The translations under genes and the position numbers were made by a program. From a virus, in IMG/VR virus record IMGVR_UViG_3300046387_000760, positions 1 through 30,538 of that record: 30,538 nt of DNA; one strand, written 5' to 3'. Position 1 is the first letter of the stretch; every line of letters starts with the position of its first letter. The notes beneath the pieces are model-generated. The model saw nothing but the letters and a program-made list of their open reading frames with translations, was not told where the DNA came from and searched no databases. Below are positions 1-8,276 of the stretch, one piece after another.

Positions 1-558
1 GTTTTGGAAGATTGGAGGACAAACTTTACCACTACCATGAGTAAGTTCGTATGTAAGTAATAAAGTAAGAACTTCTGAAGTGTGATAATATTCAGCACCT
101 AATACAACTTCTGTAAGGTTATTGATGTTTTCTGGTATTGCATATGAAGTAATCATACCGATTTGCATTCCTCTTGATTCACCATCTTCAAGTGCTTTCA
201 TAATATCTACTGATTTACCACTTGATGAAATACCAAGAACTAACGTTTTGTTTAATTGTTCTGGTGTTGATGATACAGTTCTCTGTCTTAACCAATGAAC
301 CATCCAATCATCGAAAGATGAATCGTTGATTAGAGAGGTTGCTACGATACCACTACCTGGTGCCTGTGCATTCTTTGTTCCATTTGATAACCTTGAGATA
401 TCAACTGCTGCATGGTCTGCAACTCCTAAGTTACCACCATGTCCTAATACGAAGATATCAACACAATCGTTGAATTTATCTTGTAATTCTGTCCATTCTT
501 TTGTATTGATAACTTCTAAGAATTTGTCACCAATATTTTCGAAATTTAATCCTGCCAT
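1..558 (-). CDS. SIS-domain phosphosugar isomerase (GmhA/KdsD-like), 3' end cut by window edge
   Basis: I translated this by hand; the frame is open from ATG at 558 to the window edge, giving 186 residues with no stop, so the C-terminus is missing. It shows the SIS sugar-phosphate fold: a first nucleotide-fold strand with FVLGHGGNLGVADHAAVD (residues about 36-53) and the phosphate-binding loop VLGISSSGKSVDIMKAL (about 121-137), followed by GMQIGMIT. GmhA (sedoheptulose-7-phosphate isomerase) and the SIS half of KdsD (arabinose-5-phosphate isomerase) have this arrangement. The GmhA GNGGSAADA-like signature appears here as GHGGNLGVADHA. Its start overlaps the end of the upstream aldolase gene by 13 bases, so the two are probably co-translated. 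I infer a role in making a sugar precursor for the glycan cluster. The exact substrate cannot be told. Confidence 0.8.
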   Translation of the reverse strand, partial: MAGLNFENIGDKFLEVINTKEWTELQDKFNDCVDIFVLGHGGNLGVADHAAVDISRLSNGTKNAQAPGSGIVATSLINDSSFDDWMVHWLRQRTVSSTPEQLNKTLVLGISSSGKSVDIMKALEDGESRGMQIGMITSYAIPENINNLTEVVLGAEYYHTSEVLTLLLTYELTHGSGKVCPPIFQN

Positions 559-1238
559 AATTTTCCTATTTTATTAATTTGTTCTTTTATTATTGTTGTA
601 TCCATCCCAAGTGCAACGAATCCATAATCTTTAAATTTTGTTCTATATTCTTCCTCTATATTTGATACTAAATGAACACCCCTTTTTTCTTTTGGGATTA
701 CCTCATTAAACTTGGTTATATTAAATATATAGTTTTTGTTATTCCAATCACCTACACACCCTAAATCTGCTGTTAAATCGTAAGGTCCTAATAAATAGTA
801 ATCAAAAAGGTCTGAACCTTTAATAAAATTCAATTCTTCTATTCCTTTTTGGTTCTCTATTTGTGCAATAAGAATTACATTATTTTCTTGAAGAGGTTTA
901 TCACCCCAATCATTTTCAGATACCAATCCTTGTCCTCTTCTACCTTCTGGTGGAAACTTACACCAAGTTCTTATACTTGGAATATCTAATGTATCTAATG
1001 TTGAAAATATCAACCCACTAACTCCACTATCTAAAAGTAATCTACAAAATGTTTTTGTAGGTTCTGTAATTCTTACAAATGATTTCTTACCACTTGCATT
1101 TATTAATTGAATTAGTGTAAATAATGTTTCATTATTAAATACACCATGTTCTGTATCTAAAACTATACCATCACAGGTTGAATTACAATATAATTTTGTA
1201 ACCTCAGTAGATGGTATTTGTTGCCAAAGTAATTTCAT
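546..1238 (-). CDS. HpcH/HpaI-family aldolase
   Basis: A 230-residue TIM-barrel-type aldolase of the HpcH/HpaI family, which makes or cleaves 2-keto-3-deoxy acids using pyruvate and an aldehyde with a divalent metal. Family signatures are visible: GIVLDTEHGV near residue 30, the PPEGRRGQG loop near residue 98, and AQIENQKG near residue 125 carrying the metal-binding Glu of the family. A longer reading opens at TTG 1247, but that codon lies inside the -7 promoter box. ATG 1238 is the first start that a transcript from this promoter could carry, 6 bases after the box, so I chose it; the mRNA is probably leaderless or nearly so. It forms a two-gene unit with the SIS isomerase. I infer that it supplies an ulosonic-acid-type sugar to the CMP-transferase encoded nearby; general HpaI catabolism is an alternative. 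Confidence 0.85.
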   Translation of the reverse strand: MKLLWQQIPSTEVTKLYCNSTCDGIVLDTEHGVFNNETLFTLIQLINASGKKSFVRITEPTKTFCRLLLDSGVSGLIFSTLDTLDIPSIRTWCKFPPEGRRGQGLVSENDWGDKPLQENNVILIAQIENQKGIEELNFIKGSDLFDYYLLGPYDLTADLGCVGDWNNKNYIFNITKFNEVIPKEKRGVHLVSNIEEEYRTKFKDYGFVALGMDTTIIKEQINKIGKLWQD

Positions 1239-1244
1239 ATTGTA

Positions 1245-1276
1245 CAAATATACGAAAAATATTTTTAATTTCCAAA
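1245..1276 (-). promoter_or_regulatory. Bacteroidota-type promoter for the aldolase-SIS unit
   Basis: Read on the minus strand, the -33 box TTTG is at 1276-1273 and the -7 box TATATTTG at 1252-1245, with 20 bases between. The bases TTTTTCG sit directly before the -7 box, as at the other promoters here. It lies inside the last codons of the upstream gene and ends 6 bases before the aldolase ATG. Confidence 0.85.
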
Positions 1277-2029
1277 CAAATCATCAAATTTTTTCTTCTC
1301 ATATGCTGTAATCGCTGAATTGTATCCAGCATTGTAGATTTTTCTACCAGCAATATCATAGAATTTTTTTGCAGTAAGATGAGTTGTATTCATTCTCCAA
1401 AACTCATGAGCACCATCTCCAATGTGTGCATGGTAATCTTTGTGAAAATGATTTATATCACCAGCATCAGTACCTTGAGTATTTGTTGCAGTTTCCCAAT
1501 TTGAATCACATCCAATTACATAAACCTCTTCATAGTTCATATAGTATGCAAGTTGAAGTGCAACATTCATACTTGTACCACTCTTATCTAATCTTTCCCA
1601 TGCATTAGTTGAAAAACAATTATCATTACCAACAGAGTTTTCTGAGAATTTATTTAAGTATATTGTTTTCTCAGGTAGTGTACCTTCACCATTTCTTTCT
1701 ATTGCGGGTTTATATCTACTCCAAATCAGAGGAGTTGTTTTTGGTTCATGTGATGCTTTTAAAATACTTTTTGACCATTCTTTACCCCACCGAGCATCTT
1801 CACAATTAGATGAACAAAAAAAGTAATAGGTTGGTCTCCATTTTGTTTTTTCATAAATCAATTCAATACGATTCATTGCTATTGTATCTTCATTTTCTAA
1901 TAGGTCTAAATCCATATCATTTAATGAAGGACCATTTCCTACTAGAAAAACTCTTTTACCTAAACCAATATTTTCTAAATGTGAAATTGGGTTAATTGAG
2001 CTTAAACTTAAATTAATTGTTTGTGCCAT
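1265..2029 (-). CDS. NGPSL-motif glycosyltransferase-like protein (GT42 sialyltransferase / DUF115-like)
   Basis: A 254-residue protein. The diagnostic part is VFLVGNGPSLNDMDLDLL (about residues 27-44) followed by EDTIAMNRI, the nucleotide-binding start shared by CstII-type (GT42) sialyltransferases and DUF115/MptE-like proteins. A second conserved block, SGTSMNVALQLAYYMNYEEV then YVIGCDSNW (about 150-178), matches the region of those families that follows the donor site. No membrane segment or signal peptide is visible, so it should act in the cytoplasm. Its start overlaps the CMP-sugar synthetase gene by 17 bases, which fits use of a CMP-sugar made by that neighbour. I infer transfer of a nonulosonic or KDO-like sugar. 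The acceptor is unknown, and DUF115 members with other functions remain possible. Confidence 0.6.
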   Translation of the reverse strand: MAQTINLSLSSINPISHLENIGLGKRVFLVGNGPSLNDMDLDLLENEDTIAMNRIELIYEKTKWRPTYYFFCSSNCEDARWGKEWSKSILKASHEPKTTPLIWSRYKPAIERNGEGTLPEKTIYLNKFSENSVGNDNCFSTNAWERLDKSGTSMNVALQLAYYMNYEEVYVIGCDSNWETATNTQGTDAGDINHFHKDYHAHIGDGAHEFWRMNTTHLTAKKFYDIAGRKIYNAGYNSAITAYEKKKFDDLFGN

Positions 2030-2681
2030 AATTTTCTAATGTTTTTACTAAGTTCCAATCTTGTTCTGTATCTATATCTAAATTGTATGGAAATTCAATT
2101 GGAAGTACTTTTGGATTCTTACCAATTCTATTACCATATTTCAGTACACTTTTTTTAAATAAATACAGATATGAATTTTCCATATAGTATTTAGGTAAAT
2201 CTTGTGTCTGTTCTAATATCATTGGATTGTGATTTATCGGAGCCAATCCATATTCTTCATCTCTCCAAAATCTGTTTTGGATTACATCTACTGAAAATAT
2301 TGAATCATGTTTAGATTCTTTTATTTCTTCTTTAAGTGATTCCAAATGTTCTACTTTTAAAAAAGGTGATGTTACATGAATCTGACAAATCCAATCATCA
2401 TCAGTATAATCAGTTCCTGCAGTTGTTTTACAGAAATAATTCTTTATTAAATCTACCACCGATACATCATCCCCTTGTAGTGCATAAGGTCTGTAATAAC
2501 ACATAACCCATTTTTTATCAATACATTGTCTAATAATATCATGTGAATCAGTATCTACTACAACTTGAAAATCTTTTAACTTATCAATTGTATGTTCCCA
2601 TAAAGGTTTGCCATCAAACTCTCTGAAGTTTTTCTTTGGTACTCTTTGTGAGTTTTCTTTTATTGGAATGTATATTATCAT
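2013..2681 (-). CDS. CMP-sugar synthetase (acylneuraminate/KDO cytidylyltransferase family)
   Basis: A 222-residue GT-A-fold cytidylyltransferase. The N-terminal signature IPIKENSQRVPKKNF (residues 5-19) followed by DGKPLWEHTI corresponds to the IPARxGSxRxxxKN...GxPL pattern of NeuA/KdsB enzymes, which activate sialic acids or KDO with CTP. HVTSPF (near residue 123) matches the conserved QxTSPL block, and the C-terminal LDIDTEQDW carries the Asp residues usually involved in metal binding. Length fits the family (about 225-250). It overlaps the upstream GT29-like gene by 4 bases and the downstream NGPSL gene by 17. Sitting between two sialyltransferase-like genes, it probably makes their donor. 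Whether the substrate is sialic acid, KDO, legionaminic acid or another ulosonate cannot be read from the sequence. Confidence 0.85.
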   Translation of the reverse strand: MIIYIPIKENSQRVPKKNFREFDGKPLWEHTIDKLKDFQVVVDTDSHDIIRQCIDKKWVMCYYRPYALQGDDVSVVDLIKNYFCKTTAGTDYTDDDWICQIHVTSPFLKVEHLESLKEEIKESKHDSIFSVDVIQNRFWRDEEYGLAPINHNPMILEQTQDLPKYYMENSYLYLFKKSVLKYGNRIGKNPKVLPIEFPYNLDIDTEQDWNLVKTLENYGTNN

Positions 2682-4273
2682 TTTACTTCTAAAATTTGTT
2701 TCATAGTATCATCGATTGATACTCGATTGTCATTTAAATATATTTCTCTTACCAAATCTTCTTGTGGTTTTTGTCTATGATTTCCATCGAACTCACCTTT
2801 TAACCACTTCTCTTCTTTTTTCTTACCCTCTACTTCACCAAATATTTCAGTATGGTCTTTGTATGATTTTCTCCAACCATCTCTAAACCAAGTGAAACCT
2901 GTAATATGTAACTCTTTCAAATCATAACAAAGTAAATCAAGAATTGTAAGAGTACCTGAGTTTGCTCTTGTTCCTAACATATTAGCAATCTCTAAGTAGT
3001 AATCAGTATTTAGAACATGAAATCCTAAATCATATTTTTTGTTTACATTTTCAAATCTTGTTACATCACCATGAAATGGTCCAACATATTTTGGATAAGG
3101 ACAAGATACAAATACATTATCTAATTTCATTTCATCATAAAATACTGGTCCTCCACAATGCATATCAGTACATAAACAATGATAATGAATATCTGTTCTC
3201 GAACCAATATCATCTGTTAATCCTTCTTCTATTGGAAATGCTTTATTGATTCTAACTACAATATCATATCCATCTATTTCTTTTCCTTTACCACTTCCTT
3301 CAAGAGATGGAGATGGACCAACTACAATTACTTTTTTATCTTTAAGTAACTCATTGTACTGAGAATCATACTTACCATCCTTTCTAATATCTAACCACTT
3401 ATCGTATGTAAATCCTGGTGGATTATCTACTTTACTTGGTTCTCTATGAATAATATTTTTGTATTTGTTGATAAGTTTTTCTTTTAATTGAGGACTTCTA
3501 TCGTATTGATGTACAATTGAAAAGGGTTCTCCTTTTTGATTTCGGATTAAATCATCTACGATTGGAGTAGGTTCTAATAATTTATCACCGAAGTGGTCTT
3601 TCTTAATTAGAACAGTTCCAAGTTGTGTTGCAAATCCATCTTCTTGTGGTGTGAATTGTACAATATCTTTATATTGAGTTTGATTGATTAAAACATTATA
3701 TGCTGCTTGGTCTGATAATTGTTCTGGATTAGAACTTGTTAAACTCCATCTATAAATGTTTATAAACAAATCTCTAATGTATTCTTTATCACCAGCAATA
3801 GTTCCTGCACAATGTGATGTTTTATTTTGTAACCATTCCCATTCCATAGGGAAAGATGTTCCTGCATTTGTAACTGCCCATTCATCATCTTTAAATGTAA
3901 TACATTCTGAACAAGCAATGATTGGTTTGGTTTGATTCTGATTTAACCAATGAGAAGGATTTGTTTGAAATATAACATCTTTAACATCAGTCCAAATAAT
4001 TCTATCACAATCAATATCTTTTAACATATAATGTAAATCCAAAAACCTCTGTAAGATAATGTGTTGATTTAGTTGTGATTGATATACATCGAATTGAGAT
4101 GCTTTAAGATAATCAATTACATCTTTTGATACATCATATACCAACATCATTTTATCACCACTATAACCACTCTTATTGATTGATTCTACCCAAGGTTCAA
4201 TATCTGATTTGGAGTATTTAGTGATACAACCTACTAATAAATCTTTTTTCGAATATGGTTTTATTTTATCCAT
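2678..4273 (-). CDS. Two-domain glycosyltransferase: GT-A-like N-terminus fused to GT29-like sialyltransferase
   Basis: A 531-residue protein with two probable catalytic domains. The N-terminal part (about 10-265) has a GT-A look, with RIIWTDVKDVIFQTNP (91-106) supplying a DxxD-type metal/nucleotide site. The C-terminal part (about 313-531) matches GT29 sialyltransferases: VIVVGPSPSLEGSGKGKEID (315-334) then VVRINKAF and DIGSRTDIHYH (355-365) resemble sialyl motif L, and GTRANSGTLTILDLLCYD (434-451) then LHITGF resembles sialyl motif S. GT29 is best known from eukaryotes. No membrane anchor is visible, unlike Golgi enzymes. It overlaps the CMP-sugar synthetase downstream by 4 bases and the nucleotidyltransferase upstream by 13. 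I infer that it adds two sugars in sequence, the second from a CMP donor. The N-terminal family assignment is tentative. Confidence 0.7.
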   Translation of the reverse strand: MDKIKPYSKKDLLVGCITKYSKSDIEPWVESINKSGYSGDKMMLVYDVSKDVIDYLKASQFDVYQSQLNQHIILQRFLDLHYMLKDIDCDRIIWTDVKDVIFQTNPSHWLNQNQTKPIIACSECITFKDDEWAVTNAGTSFPMEWEWLQNKTSHCAGTIAGDKEYIRDLFINIYRWSLTSSNPEQLSDQAAYNVLINQTQYKDIVQFTPQEDGFATQLGTVLIKKDHFGDKLLEPTPIVDDLIRNQKGEPFSIVHQYDRSPQLKEKLINKYKNIIHREPSKVDNPPGFTYDKWLDIRKDGKYDSQYNELLKDKKVIVVGPSPSLEGSGKGKEIDGYDIVVRINKAFPIEEGLTDDIGSRTDIHYHCLCTDMHCGGPVFYDEMKLDNVFVSCPYPKYVGPFHGDVTRFENVNKKYDLGFHVLNTDYYLEIANMLGTRANSGTLTILDLLCYDLKELHITGFTWFRDGWRKSYKDHTEIFGEVEGKKKEEKWLKGEFDGNHRQKPQEDLVREIYLNDNRVSIDDTMKQILEVK

Positions 4274-4959
4274 GGTAATTTTTCAAATTCTTTAATTTGT
4301 TCTGGTGTTCCTAATACATGAAACTTTTTAACTTCTTCAGTTTGTATTATTTTATTTAGTTGTACTAACCTACCTAATATTTTAGATATGTACTTTTCTT
4401 CATCATCTGATAGAAGTTTATACATTTCTATAAATTCTAATGCGTTTGAAAAGAAATAACAACCTGAATTTGCTTTATCAGAAATCTTAACCTTTTCCAT
4501 TACATTTATAACAACATTATTTTTAACTTCTACATAAGAGAAAATTGGTTTAGGATTCTTTGTAGTAAAGTAAGTTACCTTATTTGTGTAAACATTTCTA
4601 AACTTTTCTAAGATATCATCTTCATACCAACAATCACCATCCATAGTTAAAAAACTTCCTTTAATATCAAAATGTTCTAAACACAATCTTACAGTATCAC
4701 TTGCACCTTCAGTATCACCAACTTGTAAGAAATTAAATTCCATCATAGGAAACTGTCTATGAATTCTTTCTTCAAAACCATACTCACTTAGATATGAATT
4801 ATAGGGAATATAAATAGAATCATCTTCTTCTAAATTCAAAGAATCAATTAACCAAAAAAGAATAGGTTTACCACCAACCATAATCAAAGGTTTTGGCATT
4901 GTATATCCTTCATCAGAAAATCGTTTTCCTACTCCACCAAGTGGTATGATTATTTTCAT
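4261..4959 (-). CDS. Sugar-phosphate nucleotidylyltransferase
   Basis: A 232-residue GT-A-fold NDP-sugar pyrophosphorylase. IIPLGGVGKRFSDEGYTMPK (residues 4-23) followed by PLIMVGGKPIL is the G-G-x-G-x-R nucleotide-binding signature with the conserved PKPL. DGDCWYED (about 107-114) supplies the metal-binding Asp region, and SGCYFFSN (about 165-172) corresponds to the sugar-binding segment. It makes a nucleotide sugar from a sugar 1-phosphate and an NTP. It overlaps the epimerase gene upstream by 4 bases and the GT29 fusion downstream by 13. It resembles the single-domain nucleotidyltransferases of capsule clusters rather than bifunctional GlmU. The base and sugar used cannot be told. Confidence 0.8.
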   Translation of the reverse strand: MKIIIPLGGVGKRFSDEGYTMPKPLIMVGGKPILFWLIDSLNLEEDDSIYIPYNSYLSEYGFEERIHRQFPMMEFNFLQVGDTEGASDTVRLCLEHFDIKGSFLTMDGDCWYEDDILEKFRNVYTNKVTYFTTKNPKPIFSYVEVKNNVVINVMEKVKISDKANSGCYFFSNALEFIEMYKLLSDDEEKYISKILGRLVQLNKIIQTEEVKKFHVLGTPEQIKEFEKLPWIK

Positions 4960-5810
4960 TTATCTAAACTTAAAATATATTCTCTTAATCTATCTTCTGG
5001 TTTCCATCCTAAAATTTCTAATGTATCATCATTATCTCGTAAAGTTTCACGATAGTTACCTGGTTGGTCTGGTATGTAAACATGGTCACATCCATATCTT
5101 TCTCTAAACATCTGTGCAACATCATTGATTGCATAATTTACACCACATCCAAGTTCCCAAGCATCTTTGTGTCTAACATCAGTTTCAGATACTTTAACCA
5201 AACCATCTACGATATCATCTACATGAGTAAAATCTCTTCTTTGTTCACCATCACCAACAATTGTTATTGGTTCTGAATTGAAAACTTGAGTTCTCCATAT
5301 TCCAAGTAATGCTGCATAATCTCCATCAGTTGTTTCACCTGGTCCATATACATTATAGAATCTACAAATCTCTACATTAACATCAAATGTTTTTTTGTAA
5401 AGTTTACAAACTTCTTCACCTAAGTATTTGTACATAGCATATGGTGAATCTGATGGGTTATGGTGTTTTGATGATGAACCTGCATAAACAACTTTTATAT
5501 TGTTATGTCTTGCCCATTCCATTACTGATTCTGTTCCTTTTACATTAACCCTAAAACATTCTGTTGGGTCATCAAATGATGGTTGTATTCTACTTAATGC
5601 TGCTAGATGATAACACACATCATATTCTCCTTTCAGATATTCAATTGTTTCTATATCTGCATTTATATACTTCACACCTTCTATGTGAGTACTTCTATCA
5701 CCAGTTGAGTAATCATCTAAAGAAACTACTCTATGACCCTCGCTTACCAATCTTTTAATTAGATTAGAACCGATGAATCCTGCTCCGCCTGTTACTAATA
5801 TTTTTTTCAT
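4956..5810 (-). CDS. NAD-dependent sugar epimerase/dehydratase (GalE-like extended SDR)
   Basis: A 284-residue extended short-chain dehydrogenase. The Rossmann motif VTGGAGFIGSNLI (residues 6-18) binds NAD, and SLDDYSTG follows as in UDP-sugar epimerases. The catalytic pair is YAMYK (YxxxK, about 123-127), with the serine in AGSSSKHH just before it. RFYNVYGPGE and RRDFTHVDDIVDG are standard family blocks in the substrate-binding half. UDP-glucose 4-epimerases and UDP-GlcNAc epimerases are the closest types I recognise; dehydratases of nucleotide sugars are possible. It overlaps both neighbours by 4 bases, which points to translational coupling with the nucleotidyltransferase that may supply its substrate. 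Confidence 0.85.
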   Translation of the reverse strand: MKKILVTGGAGFIGSNLIKRLVSEGHRVVSLDDYSTGDRSTHIEGVKYINADIETIEYLKGEYDVCYHLAALSRIQPSFDDPTECFRVNVKGTESVMEWARHNNIKVVYAGSSSKHHNPSDSPYAMYKYLGEEVCKLYKKTFDVNVEICRFYNVYGPGETTDGDYAALLGIWRTQVFNSEPITIVGDGEQRRDFTHVDDIVDGLVKVSETDVRHKDAWELGCGVNYAINDVAQMFRERYGCDHVYIPDQPGNYRETLRDNDDTLEILGWKPEDRLREYILSLDK

Positions 5811-6013
5811 TGTTCTTCTTTACCGTATTTTATTTTGTTCCAAATTCTTTCAAAAAAATAATAAACACAAAAACCAGTTATGTTCATATACAATGCATTG
5901 AGAAAATTACTATCAGTTATGTTAACTGTAAGTACTAAGAAAGAGTTTAGTATTGCTACTATTCTCCAACTTACTGTTTTGAATATTGTTCTTTTTTTAG
6001 TTTCTACAAACAT
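5807..6013 (-). CDS. Small DUF2061-like inner-membrane protein
   Basis: A 68-residue protein with two predicted membrane helices (about 16-33 and 37-54). It fits DUF2061 by pattern: a basic N-terminal KKRTIFKTVSWRI, a hydrophobic hairpin, then YYFFERIWNKIKYG at the C-terminus. DUF2061 proteins often lie next to sulfate-activation or sugar-modification genes, and their function is not established. The gene abuts the GT2 gene upstream with no spacing and overlaps the epimerase gene by 4 bases, so it belongs to the glycan operon. A membrane-anchoring role for a glycan assembly step would be a guess. Confidence 0.7.
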   Translation of the reverse strand: MFVETKKRTIFKTVSWRIVAILNSFLVLTVNITDSNFLNALYMNITGFCVYYFFERIWNKIKYGKEEQ

Positions 6014-6634
6014 TTATAACGTTTCATAAAATTCGTTTTGTTTTTCTTGTCTATCAATTTCTTTTGGATGATACAAACACCATTGTTCTTCTAATGGGAA
6101 GTTTGAAAAATCTTTAAAACCTACAAGAGTTTCATGAACTTTGTTCCTCCATGATATATCTTTACTGTTCTTGTAAATTCTTGCTTGAAAATCAGGAAAA
6201 TTTACCCATCCATTTTCATTTACTTTCCATCCCCATTTTTTGATATGTCCATCTGTTAATCCTTCTACTGTATTTATTCGAGGTACTAACATCAAATCAA
6301 TTGGATTTGATTCTAAAACTTGATGTAATACATCTACCAAATATTCGTGAGGTTTTTCATCTGCATCAATTTGAAATATGTAATCTCCTTTACAATGTTT
6401 ACTTAAATTATTTTTAAATGATGCGAAATCTTTATTTAATGGAAATCCTACAACTGTATATTGGTGCATCTTTTCCATAATATTTAAATACTCTTTTACT
6501 TCATCGGTTACACCATCACTATCGTATTGAATTACAACTTCATCTTCAGTATGAATATTCAATTGTAAAAAATTAAGTAATGAAGTTAGTTCTTCAAGTT
6601 CATTACAAACTGTTATTGCATAACTTATTTTCAT
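6014..6634 (-). CDS. Family 2 glycosyltransferase
   Basis: A 206-residue GT-A glycosyltransferase close to the minimal GT2 size. The N-terminal strand MKISYAITVCNELEELTSLL is typical for GT2 nucleotide binding. IFQIDADEKP (about 91-100) contains the DxD motif that binds the metal and the NDP-sugar, and the later WRNKVHETLVG resembles the GT2 segment of SPS1/WcaA-type enzymes that handle LPS core or capsule sugars. No membrane segment is present. It overlaps the upstream SGNH gene by 4 bases. The donor and linkage are unknown. Confidence 0.85.
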   Translation of the reverse strand: MKISYAITVCNELEELTSLLNFLQLNIHTEDEVVIQYDSDGVTDEVKEYLNIMEKMHQYTVVGFPLNKDFASFKNNLSKHCKGDYIFQIDADEKPHEYLVDVLHQVLESNPIDLMLVPRINTVEGLTDGHIKKWGWKVNENGWVNFPDFQARIYKNSKDISWRNKVHETLVGFKDFSNFPLEEQWCLYHPKEIDRQEKQNEFYETL

Positions 6635-7503
6635 ATTGTTCTTTTTATTTTATCTATAATATTTTCTGTTAGAAATTTATGAAATTTCAAACTCGGATGG
6701 TCATTATTTGTACCTGGAAAATCATCAAATATTTGATAACCATTTTGTCTGTATAAAAGTTCACACATACTTCGGTAACTTTTACCTCCATGTTTTAATC
6801 TTATCAAATTTTTATTGTAAAAATCTGAAACCTCTTCATCATATTCTTCTAATGTATCATATCGATGTGCATCATTAGTCCAAGTTCCTATAATCTTAAC
6901 ATCTACTTTTTTATCCTTTACGAAATCAATTAACCATTTGAAGAATCCAATAACGTTTTTTTGAAATATTAAATCATCAATTTCTACTGCAGTTTTATCT
7001 CCAAATTCATCTTTCCATATCTCACCTTCTTTACTTGATTCCCAATCTGATATTGATAACCGCTCTTTATCATTACGATGTAATTCAGTTCTTATCTTTT
7101 TATCAAATACTGCTCGAATACCTATATTATCCTTAGGGTCTAATCTCAAAGGTATATCTCGTAGATACTCTGTACATTGTATTATTATATGTGAAATATC
7201 CTCACCATACTTATTGTAGTTATCTGTAATGTGTGATTTCATAGTTGACATATACGAACCACCATTTTCACTCCAAACACAATCAAATGTATTAAAATGA
7301 TTTGCAACCCTTCTTGAAAACCTATTTGCTTTCATCCACTCAATGTGTGATGGTTGAACACCATTTTCTATTTCTAAAACATGAGGATAGTGGTAACCAG
7401 ATGTAGTATAGTATTCCATATCAACTGTTGGTAGGTTTGAATATAATTCTAAACCCTCACCCCAAGTAAAAGAACATCCCGCAAAAATTATTCCATTGAC
7501 CAT
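6631..7503 (-). CDS. SGNH/GDSL-like hydrolase or acyltransferase (copy 1)
   Basis: A 290-residue protein with the SGNH-hydrolase block order. Block I is FAGCSFTWGEG, with the nucleophile candidate Ser11. A block II-like SENGGSYMS lies near residue 80, and the C-terminal NNDHPSLKFH (266-275) holds the catalytic His269. The residue three before that His, usually Asp in DxxH, is Asn266, although Asp268 is adjacent. Known SGNH proteins in glycan clusters remove or add O-acetyl groups on sugars. No signal peptide is present, so it should act in the cytoplasm. It overlaps its neighbours by 4 and 16 bases. It is related in layout to the next gene upstream; the two may come from an old duplication or from separate gains. 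Confidence 0.65.
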   Translation of the reverse strand: MVNGIIFAGCSFTWGEGLELYSNLPTVDMEYYTTSGYHYPHVLEIENGVQPSHIEWMKANRFSRRVANHFNTFDCVWSENGGSYMSTMKSHITDNYNKYGEDISHIIIQCTEYLRDIPLRLDPKDNIGIRAVFDKKIRTELHRNDKERLSISDWESSKEGEIWKDEFGDKTAVEIDDLIFQKNVIGFFKWLIDFVKDKKVDVKIIGTWTNDAHRYDTLEEYDEEVSDFYNKNLIRLKHGGKSYRSMCELLYRQNGYQIFDDFPGTNNDHPSLKFHKFLTENIIDKIKRTI

Positions 7504-8273
7504 TTACTTTCTAACCATTTAATTAAACTATTACTCCAATCATTTGCAAAAGCTGGATTGGGGTGTTCATCATTTTCTTTTCCATCGTATAATGGATGTT
7601 CCCACATATCGTAATTCATTGCTCCTCTTTCAGTATAAAACCATTTAGAATTGTATAAACTTTTTTTAAAATCTTCTTCTACAAATGGTATAAAATGTGG
7701 TGGTGACTCAAGTTTAGTTATACCATCTTCTAAAAACTTTGGGAAATCATTTTCTAATCCTTTATCGAGAAATGAATTCATTCCCTCAAATACAAAAAAA
7801 TCTATACCTTTACTTTTTAGATATGAAGTTATCATTACTAACCCTTTAACTGTGTTATAAACATGCTCTTGTGTTTCACCATAAAGAGATGTTATCGCCT
7901 CTTTATGTTTTCTAGCAAACTTAAATATATGTTTATCCATACCCCATTCATCTATATCCTCCCAATCATGAATAAAATGTTCTAAATGAGATGACCAATA
8001 AGATTTAGTTCGTGAACACCAAAGTTGAAATCTCATAACTTCACTTAACTGAATACCAACTAAGATATCTGAATGAGAAAAGTTAGGATTTTCTATTGTA
8101 GATACTATTTTATTAAAAATTTGTTCATTTGATGAACCACCTTCACCACAATTTATATGTGGAATATCAAGTTTACTAGCCAAGGAATCTCCCCATGCTA
8201 CTTTATCATCAGCTAAATGATGACCTTCTGTAAACGAACAACCAAAAGAAACAAATTTTTTGTATTGTTTCAT
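7488..8273 (-). CDS. SGNH/GDSL-like hydrolase or acyltransferase (copy 2)
   Basis: A 261-residue SGNH-like protein. VSFGCSFTEGHHL carries the Ser13 nucleophile candidate, CGEGGSSNEQIFNKI (about 42-56) is the Gly-containing block II, and NDEHPNPAFAND (234-245) holds His237. As in the neighbouring copy, the residue at His minus 3 is Asn (Asn234), with Asp235 beside it. The middle region is rich in Trp, His and acidic residues and matches nothing I recognise. Its stop lies 16 bases inside the next gene, and its start follows the GT2-like gene after 3 bases. A sugar O-acetyl esterase or transferase is the likely role given the context, but the acyl group and acceptor are unknown. Confidence 0.65.
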   Translation of the reverse strand: MKQYKKFVSFGCSFTEGHHLADDKVAWGDSLASKLDIPHINCGEGGSSNEQIFNKIVSTIENPNFSHSDILVGIQLSEVMRFQLWCSRTKSYWSSHLEHFIHDWEDIDEWGMDKHIFKFARKHKEAITSLYGETQEHVYNTVKGLVMITSYLKSKGIDFFVFEGMNSFLDKGLENDFPKFLEDGITKLESPPHFIPFVEEDFKKSLYNSKWFYTERGAMNYDMWEHPLYDGKENDEHPNPAFANDWSNSLIKWLESKWSME

Positions 8274-8276
8274 TTT

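Noticed and set aside
1384-1995. Several open frames on the plus strand here and elsewhere in the window
   Set aside because: They lie opposite well-supported minus-strand genes, have low-complexity Leu/His/Tyr-rich products caused by AT-rich antisense codons, and show no motifs or promoters.
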